Below, piece by piece: positions 17,220-25,055 of a stretch of 44,473 nucleotides of DNA. Within the stretch, counting starts at the first letter, position 1. Each line of letters begins with the position of its first letter. The notes beneath the pieces were generated by a model. It saw only the letters and a list, made by a program, of their open reading frames with translations. It made no database searches and was not told the DNA's origin. The stretch is from Fibrobacterota bacterium (GTDB lineage Bacteria > Fibrobacterota > Fibrobacteria > UBA11236). The stretch covers positions 1 through 44,473 of the forward strand of contig JAQBPO010000026.1 of NCBI GenBank assembly GCA_028287465.1, in the 5' to 3' direction. The translations under genes and the position numbers were made by a program.

Positions 17220-18659
17220 ATGAAGAACGATATCCCGGTACTGATCATCGACGATGAAGCGGAAATGCTCGAATCCGAGGCCCTGGCCCTGCAGATCAAC
17301 GGCCACGCCAACGTCCTGACCTGTTCCGATCCCCGGAAGGCCCTGGAAATCATCCAGGGCCTTCCGGCATGCGTGGCCGTCCTGGACATCACCATGCCCC
17401 ACCTTAACGGCATGGAACTGCTCGCCAAGATCACCGAGCACCATCCCGAGGTCACCTCCATCATGATGACCGGCCTCAACGACGTGGAAACGGCCGTGCG
17501 CTGCCTCAAGCTGGGGGCCTTCGACTACCTGCTCAAGCCGGTGGACCAGAACCGGTTCATCACTACCATCGGCCGCGCCCTGGAGCACAAGCTTTCCCAG
17601 GCCCAATCGGCGCGCCTCGCCCGCGGCGTCCTGGAAGACACCCTTTCCGGACCCCAATGCTTCGCGGCCATCGCGACCCGGGAGCGCCGGCTCATGAACA
17701 TCTTCAAATACATAGAGGCCGTGGCGCCCACCAGCCTGCCCGTGCTCCTCACCGGCGAAACGGGAGTGGGCAAGGAGCTCTTCGCCAACGCCGTCCACGC
17801 CGCCAGCGGCCGCACCGGCGAATTCGTCTGCGTCAACAGCGCCGGCATCGATGATGCCATGTTCAGCGACTCCCTGTTCGGCCACGCCTCCGGGGCCTAT
17901 ACGGGTGCCCAAAAGGACCGCAAAGGCCTCATCGATCGCGCCAAGAACGGCACCCTGTTCCTGGACGAGATCGGCGACATGAAACCCGAATCCCAGGTCA
18001 AGCTCCTGCGCCTGCTCCAGGAAGGGACCTATTACCGCCTGGGCCAGGAGACCGAAGAGCGCACCAACGCCCGCATCGTGGCGGCCACCAACCGATCCCT
18101 GGACGAGCTCCAGGCCGATCCCCGGTTCCGTAAGGACCTTTTCTACCGGCTCAAGGCCCACCACGTCCATATCCCGCCCCTGCGCGAGCGCATGGAAGAC
18201 GTGCCCCTGTTGACGGAGCGGTTCCTCGATCAATGCGCCCGGGAGCAGAACAAGGCCAAGCCCACCGCCCCGCCCGAGCTGGAAATCCTGCTTTCGAATT
18301 ACCCCTTTCCCGGAAACGTCCGCGAACTCAGGGGCATGGTCTACGATGCCGTGAGCCGGCACCAGGGCGGGGTTCTCTCCATCCAATCCTTCAAGGACGC
18401 CATCGGGGGGAAACATGCGGGTAATGCCGGCTCCCCCAGACCGCGGCCGGCCGGGCCCGGCCTGTCCTTCCCCTTTCCCCTCCCCACCGTCAAGGACGCG
18501 GAGATCGCCCTGATCCGGGAAGCCCTGAAAAGGACCGCCGGGAACAAGACCCTGGCTTCGGAGATGATCGGCATGGCCCGGCAGACGTTCCGCACCAAGG
18601 TGAAGGACTTCAACATCCAGGCGCCGGCGGGGCCGGCCGAGGACGAAGCCGCGGACTGA
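17220..18659 (+). CDS. NtrC-type sigma-54 activator
   Basis: A 479-residue response regulator with three domains. The receiver has phospho-acceptor D56 and K106. The AAA+ domain has Walker A GETGVGKE (179-186), the sigma-54 contact loop GAYTGA (225-230, where GAFTGA is usual) and Walker B GTLFLDEIGD (244-253), followed by NVREL. The C-terminal Fis-type helix-turn-helix contains GNKTLASEMIGMARQTFRTK. It would bind an enhancer-like site and activate sigma-54 RNA polymerase on phosphorylation by the kinase upstream. Two strong sigma-54 promoters with identical upstream elements lie downstream, making them likely targets. Confidence 0.93.
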   Translation: MKNDIPVLIIDDEAEMLESEALALQINGHANVLTCSDPRKALEIIQGLPACVAVLDITMPHLNGMELLAKITEHHPEVTSIMMTGLNDVETAVRCLKLGAFDYLLKPVDQNRFITTIGRALEHKLSQAQSARLARGVLEDTLSGPQCFAAIATRERRLMNIFKYIEAVAPTSLPVLLTGETGVGKELFANAVHAASGRTGEFVCVNSAGIDDAMFSDSLFGHASGAYTGAQKDRKGLIDRAKNGTLFLDEIGDMKPESQVKLLRLLQEGTYYRLGQETEERTNARIVAATNRSLDELQADPRFRKDLFYRLKAHHVHIPPLRERMEDVPLLTERFLDQCAREQNKAKPTAPPELEILLSNYPFPGNVRELRGMVYDAVSRHQGGVLSIQSFKDAIGGKHAGNAGSPRPRPAGPGLSFPFPLPTVKDAEIALIREALKRTAGNKTLASEMIGMARQTFRTKVKDFNIQAPAGPAEDEAAD

Positions 18660-18782
18660 TTCCCGTCCCTGTGGGGTCCCGGTCCGCGGAACCCTGCACA
18701 ATTCCGAACCGCGGCTAAAATCGGAGACCCGCCTAACCCCGCCCCCTTCCGCGGTTTGCGCCCGTTCCGGCCCACGGACCAT

Positions 18783-18801
18783 CCGATTTCATCCACCCCT
18801 T
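18783..18801 (+). promoter_or_regulatory. Shared upstream element, copy 1 (candidate activator site)
   Basis: CCGATTTCATCCACCCCTT is identical to 24889-24907 and lies 71 bases before the -24 box in both places, while the sequence between element and promoter is not conserved. This is the position expected for an enhancer-like site of an NtrC-family activator. Confidence 0.65.
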
Positions 18802-18872
18802 CCCCGGCCTTCCAAGGCCGAAATCCCCCTCGTAACGTGCGGAATACCCCATTCCGGTCCCGGGATCCGGGA

Positions 18873-18888
18873 TGGCACGGGACTTGCC
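18873..18888 (+). promoter_or_regulatory. Sigma-54 promoter of the cheA operon
   Basis: TGGCAC-GGGAC-TTGCC matches the -24/-12 consensus TGGCAC-N5-TTGC. The transcript would start near 18899 and give a leader of about 69 bases to the small gene before cheA. The surrounding CTTGCCTTAT is repeated at the second promoter. Confidence 0.8.
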
Positions 18889-18967
18889 TTATGCTTGACC
18901 GGAATCCGGCGGCATCCGGAGCCCGAACGGCGGCCACGGCAGCGTGGACGGAAAAGGAAGGTAAGAA

Positions 18968-19294
18968 ATGGCGACCCTGGAACTGCGGCAGCAAAACCTT
19001 ACGACGGATGAACTGGCGGAATTGGCGCGCTCCCTGGCGGCCCTCGCTTCCGAGGCCATGGATAGACCATCCGCCCTGGAACAGATGGCCCGCGGCTTCC
19101 TGGAGCTCTCCTCCCTGGCCAGCCGGATGGGCCGGAAGCGGGCCTGCATGGCCTCCCGCGCCATGGCCTCCATCCTCGCGGGGCTGGACCGCCGCCCCGC
19201 GGACGACGCCGCCTTCATCCTCGGCCTCGCGATCGATTTCCTCGAAACCATCGGCACCGCCGGAACCCGGCGTCCTTCCCTGGCGGGTGCATGA
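18968..19294 (+). CDS. Small helical protein upstream of cheA
   Basis: A 108-residue, Ala- and Leu-rich protein predicted to be mostly helical, with no signal peptide or membrane segment. It is the first gene after the sigma-54 promoter, has a good ribosome site (AAGGAAGG), and its stop overlaps the cheA start by four bases (ATGA). It is therefore expressed with CheA and could modulate it. No family was recognised; there is no phosphotransfer-type His motif. Confidence 0.7.
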   Translation: MATLELRQQNLTTDELAELARSLAALASEAMDRPSALEQMARGFLELSSLASRMGRKRACMASRAMASILAGLDRRPADDAAFILGLAIDFLETIGTAGTRRPSLAGA

Positions 19295-21192
19295 GCCAGA
19301 CAGGATCCCTCGAAGCCGTCGCGAGCGACCAAGCCTCCTTCCTGCTGCCCGCGGACGCCGATACCGGCATCCTGGCGGATTTCATCGCCGAGGCCAACGA
19401 GCATCTGGAAGCCTCGGACCTGCACCTGCTCACCCTGGAGACGGATGCGGGCAACCGCGACCTCCTGGACGCCGTGTTCCGCGCCTTCCACAGCATCAAG
19501 GGCGTGGCCGGGTTCCTGGGCCTGGACGGGATCAAGGTCCTCTCCCATGAGGCCGAGAACATGCTGGACAAGATCCGCAACGGGGAGATCCCCTTGCAGG
19601 GTCCGGTCATGGACTGCGTATTCGATTCCGTGACCTTCCTGAAGGGCGCGATCGCGGACCTGCGGAAAGGCGTGAACGACGAAGACGATGCCCGGTCCCG
19701 CGAAGCCTCTTCGGCCTTGCGGACGCGCATCCGGGCCCTGCTCTCCGGGCAGGAGCCCGCGAAAACGGGAGCCGGGGAAGGCGAGCCCCTGGCATCCGCC
19801 TCCGCGCCGGCTACCGGCCCCGCCCCTGCGGCCGTCAGGCTCGGGGACATCCTGGTAGCCGCGGGGGATCTGGCGCCTGAATCCCTCGCCGAGGCCCTCA
19901 AGGAGCAGGCCGATCCGGCTCCACGCAAGCTCGGGGACGTGCTGGTGGAAACCGGCCGGGCCGACGCCAAACAGGTGGCCCAGGCCCTGCGCGTGCAGAA
20001 GGGCGCGGCCGCTCCCGGTATCGCCGCCGTCAAGGAAACCGTCAAGGTGGACGCGGAACGGCTGGACCGCCTCCTCGACACCATCGGCGAGCTCGTGATC
20101 GCCGAGTCCATGATCCAGGGCTCCCCAGAACTCAAGGGCCGGGTCTCGCCCAAGCTCGTCCAGCAAATGGGCCAGCTCGACAAGATCACCCGGGAGCTCC
20201 AGGAGATGGGCACCTCCCTGCGCATGGTGCCGGTGCGGCCCACTTTCCAGAAGATGGCGCGCCTGGTGCGCGATCTTTCCAAGAACAGCGGCAAGGCCGT
20301 CAACTTCCTCACCGTGGGCGAAGAGACCGAGCTGGACAAGACCGTGGTCGAGAAGATCGGAGACCCCCTGGTCCATATGATCCGCAACTCCCTCGACCAC
20401 GGAATCGAATCCGATCCGCAGGATCGCATCCGGTCGGGCAAGCCCGCCACCGCCACCGTGAAGCTGAGCGCCTTCCAGAAGGGCGGGAACGTATGCATCG
20501 AGATCTCCGACGACGGCAAGGGGCTCAACCGGGACGCCATCCTGAGCAAGGCCCGGGAACGCGGGCTCATCAAGGAAGACGCCAATCCCACCGACAAGGA
20601 GGTCTGGGGATATATCTTCGAAGCCGGGTTCTCCACCGCCAAGCAGGTCACGGAACTCTCGGGCCGCGGCGTGGGCATGGACGTGGTCAAGCGGAACATC
20701 GAGATCCTCCGCGGGCGCATCGATATCCATTCCGTCCCTGGACAGGGCACGACCTTCAGCATCTGGCTGCCCTTGACCTTGGCCATCATCGACGGCATGG
20801 TGGTGCGTATCTCGGACGAACGTTACGTCTTCCCCACCTTGTCCATCGTGCGCATCGTCTCCTACCTGGAAAAGGACCGCCTGACGGTGAAGGGCAAGGG
20901 AGAGATGCTTTCCGTGCAGGGCGAGCTCGTGCCCTTCTTCCCCCTCAAGGATTATTTCCAACCGGACGGCGGGCGTTCCGCCCAGGCCGCGCGGCTCATC
21001 GTGATAGCGGAAAGCGAAGGCCGCCGCGCCGCCTTTCCCGTGGACGAGCTGCTGGGACAGCAGCAGATCGTGATCAAGAAACTCGAGACCGCCTTCCAGA
21101 ACATCCCGGGCCTTTCCGGCGGCGCCATCCTTTCGGACGGATGCGTCGGCCTGATCCTGGACATGGACGGCCTCATGAAACTCGGATTTTGA
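19291..21192 (+). CDS. cheA: Chemotaxis kinase CheA with tandem RLG motifs
   Basis: A 633-residue CheA. The phosphotransfer domain has H67 (AFHSIKG). After a proline/alanine linker, two 24-residue repeats (residues 183-206 and 213-236) match the RLGxxLVxxG...LxxALxxQ pattern of GspE-N/MshEN modules, some of which bind cyclic-di-GMP. The dimerisation, ATPase (MIRNSLDHGIE, DDGKGLN, GRGVGMDVV) and CheW-like domains follow. No clear CheY-binding P2 domain is seen between H67 and the dimerisation domain; the repeats occupy that space. It is coupled to the small gene upstream and followed by cheW after 35 bases. Confidence 0.94.
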   Translation: MSQTGSLEAVASDQASFLLPADADTGILADFIAEANEHLEASDLHLLTLETDAGNRDLLDAVFRAFHSIKGVAGFLGLDGIKVLSHEAENMLDKIRNGEIPLQGPVMDCVFDSVTFLKGAIADLRKGVNDEDDARSREASSALRTRIRALLSGQEPAKTGAGEGEPLASASAPATGPAPAAVRLGDILVAAGDLAPESLAEALKEQADPAPRKLGDVLVETGRADAKQVAQALRVQKGAAAPGIAAVKETVKVDAERLDRLLDTIGELVIAESMIQGSPELKGRVSPKLVQQMGQLDKITRELQEMGTSLRMVPVRPTFQKMARLVRDLSKNSGKAVNFLTVGEETELDKTVVEKIGDPLVHMIRNSLDHGIESDPQDRIRSGKPATATVKLSAFQKGGNVCIEISDDGKGLNRDAILSKARERGLIKEDANPTDKEVWGYIFEAGFSTAKQVTELSGRGVGMDVVKRNIEILRGRIDIHSVPGQGTTFSIWLPLTLAIIDGMVVRISDERYVFPTLSIVRIVSYLEKDRLTVKGKGEMLSVQGELVPFFPLKDYFQPDGGRSAQAARLIVIAESEGRRAAFPVDELLGQQQIVIKKLETAFQNIPGLSGGAILSDGCVGLILDMDGLMKLGF

Positions 21193-21227
21193 ACCCAGAA
21201 ACGGAAACACAGGAAAGGGCGGATACC

Positions 21228-21716
21228 ATGTCGGCTGGAAAATACCTCACGTTCAAATTGGGCCCCGAGGATTTCGGGATCGGGATCCTCAAGGTCCAGG
21301 AAATCATCGGGATGCTGGCGGTCACCCGCATGCCCCGCACCCCCGCCTACGTGCGCGGGGTGGTCAACCTGCGGGGGAAGGTCATCCCCGTCCTGGATCT
21401 GCGACTCAAGTTCGGCATGGAGGCACGCCCCGACACGGACCGCACCTGCATCATCGTGGTGCAGCTGCAGTCCGGCGATTCCGTCATCACCATGGGCATC
21501 ATCGTGGACGAGGTATCCGAAGTGCTGGACGTGGCCTCGGCCCAAATCGAGCCGCCCCCGAGCTTCGGATCGGCCGTGGACGTTTCCTTCATCATGGGCA
21601 TGGGCAAGGTCGGGAACAAGGTCGTCCAATTGCTCGACGCCGATCGCATCCTGATGCGCCAGGAATTGGAAGCCATCGGATCCGCGGAATCGGCCGAAGC
21701 CGGAGTCCATCCGTGA
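21228..21716 (+). CDS. cheW: Chemotaxis adaptor CheW
   Basis: A 162-residue CheW that links chemoreceptors to CheA. Typical segments are KYLTFKLGPEDFGIGILKVQEIIG, shown here as residues 5-28 in key form, RTPAYVRGVVNLRGKVIPV and MGIIVDEVSEVL. The start follows a purine-rich stretch (AGGAAAGGGCGGA). Its stop overlaps the GTG start of the beta-barrel gene by four bases (GTGA). Confidence 0.93.
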   Translation: MSAGKYLTFKLGPEDFGIGILKVQEIIGMLAVTRMPRTPAYVRGVVNLRGKVIPVLDLRLKFGMEARPDTDRTCIIVVQLQSGDSVITMGIIVDEVSEVLDVASAQIEPPPSFGSAVDVSFIMGMGKVGNKVVQLLDADRILMRQELEAIGSAESAEAGVHP

Positions 21717-22669
21717 TCCCCGGAGCGCGCCCGGCCGCGTATTCCCTGGCCGCCCTTCTCCTAGGCGCGGCGATTGCCTCCCCAGCCGCCGCAGGCCTGG
21801 ACGAGAAGCTGCAGTTGGGCGGCCTCGTGTCCCTCGATCATACCTCCGGGCTCGATGCCACCCGGAACCCGGACCTGAGCCTGAGCCAGGTCGCCCTGGG
21901 GGCGAACGTGACCCTATCCAAGGAGGTCCTGGCCTCGGTGCTCCTAAAGGCGGAAGGGGATATGGGCGCGATCTTCTTCGACCAGGCCATGGCTTCCCTG
22001 CATCCCGAGGGATCCCCATGGACCTTCCTCTTCGGCCAGCAGACCTTGAACCACGGCTTGCTCTCCACCCGGCTCATCAGCGATCCGGAAATCCTTCCCG
22101 AGGTGGAACTCTCCCTGCCCGGCGCGGCCGCGGCCTACGCCTGGAGCGCCTTCAGCGCGGGAGGGGGCGTCGCGATCCTCGAATCGGACCTGGACGGATC
22201 CGTCTCCAAGGATTATTCCCTGGTGCCCAACCTGGATTATACGGCCGGCGACCTGATGGTGCGGGTCTCCGGCGTGTTCTCGCGCTACCGCACCGACGCC
22301 GACCTGGCCCTGTCCGCGGCCTTCGGCGGCCTGCTGGTGGACGCCGAATCCTTTTCCGGATTGTCCGTCTGGGACTCCCGCACCCGGTCCTCCGGATACT
22401 ATCTCGGCGCGGAGTACGGCTTGACCTCCTTCGTGTCCCTGGCCTTGCGCCATGACGGCCTCGCCTCGGACCGGTTCTCCCGCTGGGAGGCCTTCCGCTA
22501 CGGAGCCGGTATGACCCTGACCCTCAAGCATGATCTCTTCGCCGCCTGCGAATACGGGTACCTGGACGGCCGGGACGTTCCCGGCGGCCACCGCATCGCT
22601 TTGCAGATCGGATTGAAGTCCACCCTGGAATTGCCGGGGTTCCAACGCAAGACCTTGACGCAGGATTGA
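21713..22669 (+). CDS. Predicted outer-membrane beta-barrel protein
   Basis: A 318-residue exported protein with a signal peptide ending near ASPAAAG. The rest is rich in alternating hydrophobic strands with aromatic residues at strand ends, and resembles porin-like barrels in general pattern ([31 protein letters not shown]). It starts with GTG overlapping the cheW stop, so it is translated with the chemotaxis core. An outer-membrane protein in this position is unusual and suggests a ligand-entry or ligand-binding role for the receptor encoded next. No specific family was recognised. Confidence 0.7.
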   Translation: MIPGARPAAYSLAALLLGAAIASPAAAGLDEKLQLGGLVSLDHTSGLDATRNPDLSLSQVALGANVTLSKEVLASVLLKAEGDMGAIFFDQAMASLHPEGSPWTFLFGQQTLNHGLLSTRLISDPEILPEVELSLPGAAAAYAWSAFSAGGGVAILESDLDGSVSKDYSLVPNLDYTAGDLMVRVSGVFSRYRTDADLALSAAFGGLLVDAESFSGLSVWDSRTRSSGYYLGAEYGLTSFVSLALRHDGLASDRFSRWEAFRYGAGMTLTLKHDLFAACEYGYLDGRDVPGGHRIALQIGLKSTLELPGFQRKTLTQD

Positions 22670-22724
22670 AAAAGGCCCTCGGACCGCGGCCGTGCCCGGA
22701 ACAACGCTTCACAAAGGAACTGGA

Positions 22725-24353
22725 ATGAACTGGTCGATACGCGCGAAAGTGATGAGCCTGGCCGGAACGGCCCTGGCCATGGTGGTGCTCACGGGATGCG
22801 CCGGGTATTGGCTCCTGAAGGCTCCGGTCCGGATGATCCAGGAACAGGCCATGGCCGCCCAGGCCCAGTTCAACCATATGCAAGGCGATATGATGCACGA
22901 TGCCCTCCGCGGCGACGTGCTGGTCTCCCTGTCCGCCGACAAGGAAAAGGATTGGGCCCAGTGCAAGGCCGACATGTCCGGGCATAGCGTGGAATTCCGG
23001 GAAATGCTGCGCAGGAACTCGGAACTGCCGTTGAACCCGCAAATCAAGGGAGAACTGGTCAAGCTGGCCCCCAAGCTCGAGGCCTACATCAAATCCGCCG
23101 AAACCGCGATGGGCGCGAGCTTCAAGGAGCGGGGGAACAAGGCCGCCATCCTTCCGCCTTTCCTGGCCGCCTTCGACGAGCTGGAAGCGGCGCAAAGCGA
23201 ACTTACGGACCTGTTCAAGGCCCAGGCGGAGGCCTTCGTGGCCTCGAACGGCAGGACCATGGCCCGCGATAGCCTTCTCCTGGCGGGGCTCGCCCTGGCC
23301 GCCTGCCTCATCATTTCGGTCTCGGCGTTCTTCATCAACCGCTCCATCACCTCCAGGCTCCTGCTCGTGGTTTCGGCCATGGATTCCAGCAGCCGACAGG
23401 TTTCCACCGCCTCGAGCCAGGTAAAGGAGGCCAGCACGGAATTGGCCGAAGGCGCGAGCACCCAGGCCTCGTCGCTGGAACAGACCTCCGCGTCCTTGGA
23501 GGAATTGTCCTCCATGACCCGCCAGAACAGCGAGAACGCCCGCCAGGCCAATACCATGGCCGCCGCCGCCCGCACTGCCGCCGAGAACAGCCGCGGGGCC
23601 ATGGACCGGATGGGGGCCGCCATCGGCAGCATCAAGAATTCCTCCGATGAGACCGCCAAGATCATCCGTACCATCGACGAGATCGCCTTCCAGACCAACC
23701 TGTTGGCGCTTAACGCCGCGGTCGAGGCGGCCCGCGCGGGCGATGCGGGCAAAGGCTTCGCGGTGGTGGCCGAAGAAGTGCGCAACCTGGCCCGACGCAG
23801 CGCCGAGGCCGCCAAGAGCACCTCCTCCCTCATAGAGGAATCCAAAAAGAACGCCGACAAGGGCGTCTCGGTGTCCGGCGAAGTGGCCGGCATCCTGGCG
23901 GGCATCGTGGAAAGCGTCCGCAAGCTCGCCCAACTTATCGGGGAGGTCTCTTCAGCCAGCGATGAGCAGGCCAAGGGCATCGGCCAAATCGGATCGGCCG
24001 TGACCGAAATGGACAAGGTCACCCAGTCCAACGCGGCCAGCGCCGAACAATCGGCCTCCGCCAGCGAAGAACTCCATTCCCAGGCCAAGGAGCTCGGGGA
24101 TATGGTGGGCATTCTGGTCGGCATCGTGAAGGGAGGAACCGGCCATGCCGCAACGGACGCGCCCGATGGCTCCCGCCCGCGCGGCGCGTCCCGAAAGCCC
24201 CCTCTCATGGCGGCGGACAAGCCGTCCGCGACGGCGTCCGCGAAGGATTGGAGCGCGCAACCCATGCCCCGCGGCATCAGGAAGGCGCACTCCAATCCGG
24301 AGCGCAAGGAATCCATCCCGCCTCTGGCCAATGACGACGTGAAGGATTTCTGA
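22725..24353 (+). CDS. Methyl-accepting chemotaxis protein (first copy)
   Basis: A 542-residue chemoreceptor. Membrane helices lie at about residues 9-31 and 182-205, enclosing a periplasmic helical sensor domain of about 150 residues. A HAMP domain is not obvious. The cytoplasmic coiled coil contains the kinase-contact hairpin ([20 protein letters not shown]). A long Pro/Ala/Lys-rich tail ends in DDVKDF. The start follows AAAGGAACTGGA. It lies 55 bases after the barrel gene and is probably in the cheA operon. Its signalling half is nearly identical to that of the receptor at 25056, while the sensor halves differ. Confidence 0.93.
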   Translation: MNWSIRAKVMSLAGTALAMVVLTGCAGYWLLKAPVRMIQEQAMAAQAQFNHMQGDMMHDALRGDVLVSLSADKEKDWAQCKADMSGHSVEFREMLRRNSELPLNPQIKGELVKLAPKLEAYIKSAETAMGASFKERGNKAAILPPFLAAFDELEAAQSELTDLFKAQAEAFVASNGRTMARDSLLLAGLALAACLIISVSAFFINRSITSRLLLVVSAMDSSSRQVSTASSQVKEASTELAEGASTQASSLEQTSASLEELSSMTRQNSENARQANTMAAAARTAAENSRGAMDRMGAAIGSIKNSSDETAKIIRTIDEIAFQTNLLALNAAVEAARAGDAGKGFAVVAEEVRNLARRSAEAAKSTSSLIEESKKNADKGVSVSGEVAGILAGIVESVRKLAQLIGEVSSASDEQAKGIGQIGSAVTEMDKVTQSNAASAEQSASASEELHSQAKELGDMVGILVGIVKGGTGHAATDAPDGSRPRGASRKPPLMAADKPSATASAKDWSAQPMPRGIRKAHSNPERKESIPPLANDDVKDF

Positions 24354-24374
24354 AAGTGGATTCCCGGATCCGCC

Positions 24375-24749
24375 TTATTGGATTCCTTCCAAGAGCCATG
24401 AAAGCAGGGAAGACGGATCCGACCCCACATTGACCTGGGCGTAACGGTTCACGGCGGTGTTCTCGAACAGCCGGTTGATGCGCTCCCGGGGAGCCAGGAT
24501 GGCGACCTTCATCTGACCGCCCCATACCTCGGCGAACAGTAGACCGAGTCCGTGCCGCTCCAGGTTCGGCATTTCACCCTCCACCCGGGTAATGTCGAAC
24601 ATGGCCCGGCTTACCCCCCTACGGACGCATTCATCCTTGAGGATCTGGATGAGAGTGCGGAAATCCCCATAGTCATAGCGACCCGCAAAGGTGAAGAGGA
24701 CGTATTCCCCCCGTTCCTCGGGCGTGACGGTCACGAGTTTCATTACCAT
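24375..24749 (-). CDS. STAS/SpoIIAA-like protein
   Basis: A 124-residue soluble protein with the alpha/beta pattern of SpoIIAA-like STAS domains (RYDYGDFRTLIQILKDEC, SRAMFDITRVEG, MKVAILAP, then a C-terminal helix SSLLSWLLEG). STAS proteins are often targets of SpoIIE-type phosphatases, and such a phosphatase appears to be encoded at 26742. It is on the opposite strand between two receptor genes. Two possible ATG starts lie two codons apart and neither has a strong ribosome site. The fold assignment is by pattern only. Confidence 0.6.
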   Translation of the reverse strand: MVMKLVTVTPEERGEYVLFTFAGRYDYGDFRTLIQILKDECVRRGVSRAMFDITRVEGEMPNLERHGLGLLFAEVWGGQMKVAILAPRERINRLFENTAVNRYAQVNVGSDPSSLLSWLLEGIQ

Positions 24750-24888
24750 GGGTTGTTCGATGCCTGGCCCCCTTGAGAATCAAATAAAGGTAACTACCTG
24801 CGCCCAATTTCAACCACCGGCCAAAACCGGTACCCGTCCTAAGCTCCCCTTTCCCACGGAGTTAGGCCTTTCCGGGCCGCCGCGGCAA

Positions 24889-24907
24889 CCGATTTCATCC
24901 ACCCCTT
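24889..24907 (+). promoter_or_regulatory. Shared upstream element, copy 2 (candidate activator site)
   Basis: Same 19 bases as 18783-18801 and the same 71-base distance to the -24 box. The match extends upstream by two of three bases. Confidence 0.65.
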
Positions 24908-24978
24908 TGAACGCGCTCGATCGCGCCGGATGTCCCGAAAGCCGCCAAGGCTGCGCAAGGAAGGCCTCAAGGGCCGGT

Positions 24979-24994
24979 TGGCACAGGACTTGCC
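24979..24994 (+). promoter_or_regulatory. Sigma-54 promoter of the second receptor operon
   Basis: TGGCAC-AGGAC-TTGCC, followed by TTAT as at the first site. Transcription would start near 25005, which removes the ribosome site of the ATG at 25011 and supports translation from 25056. Confidence 0.8.
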
Positions 24995-25055
24995 TTATAG
25001 GGAGGTACCAATGCTATGGGCCTTAGGAATTTTCACCATCGTCAGGAGCTGGAAG

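Larger units (their letters stand above)
18660..18967. other. Control region between the activator and the cheA operon
   Basis: No gene is seen here. The 308 bases contain two copies of CCGCGG in the first half, the 19-bp shared element (18783-18801), the sigma-54 promoter (18873-18888) and a leader of about 70 bases with the ribosome site AAGGAAGG before the ATG at 18968. Confidence 0.7.
24750..25055. other. Control region of the STAS-like gene and second receptor operon
   Basis: No gene is seen here. It contains the upstream side of the leftward STAS-like gene, the second copy of the 19-bp element (24889-24907), the sigma-54 promoter (24979-24994) and the leader of the receptor gene with AGGAG just before 25056. 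No clear promoter for the STAS-like gene was recognised. Confidence 0.65.

Noticed and set aside
18968-19294. Phosphotransfer (HPt) protein
   Set aside because: No conserved His motif is present.
24930-25055. Receptor starts at 24930 and 25011
   Set aside because: 24930 lies before the sigma-54 promoter, and the ribosome site of 25011 lies before the predicted transcript start.
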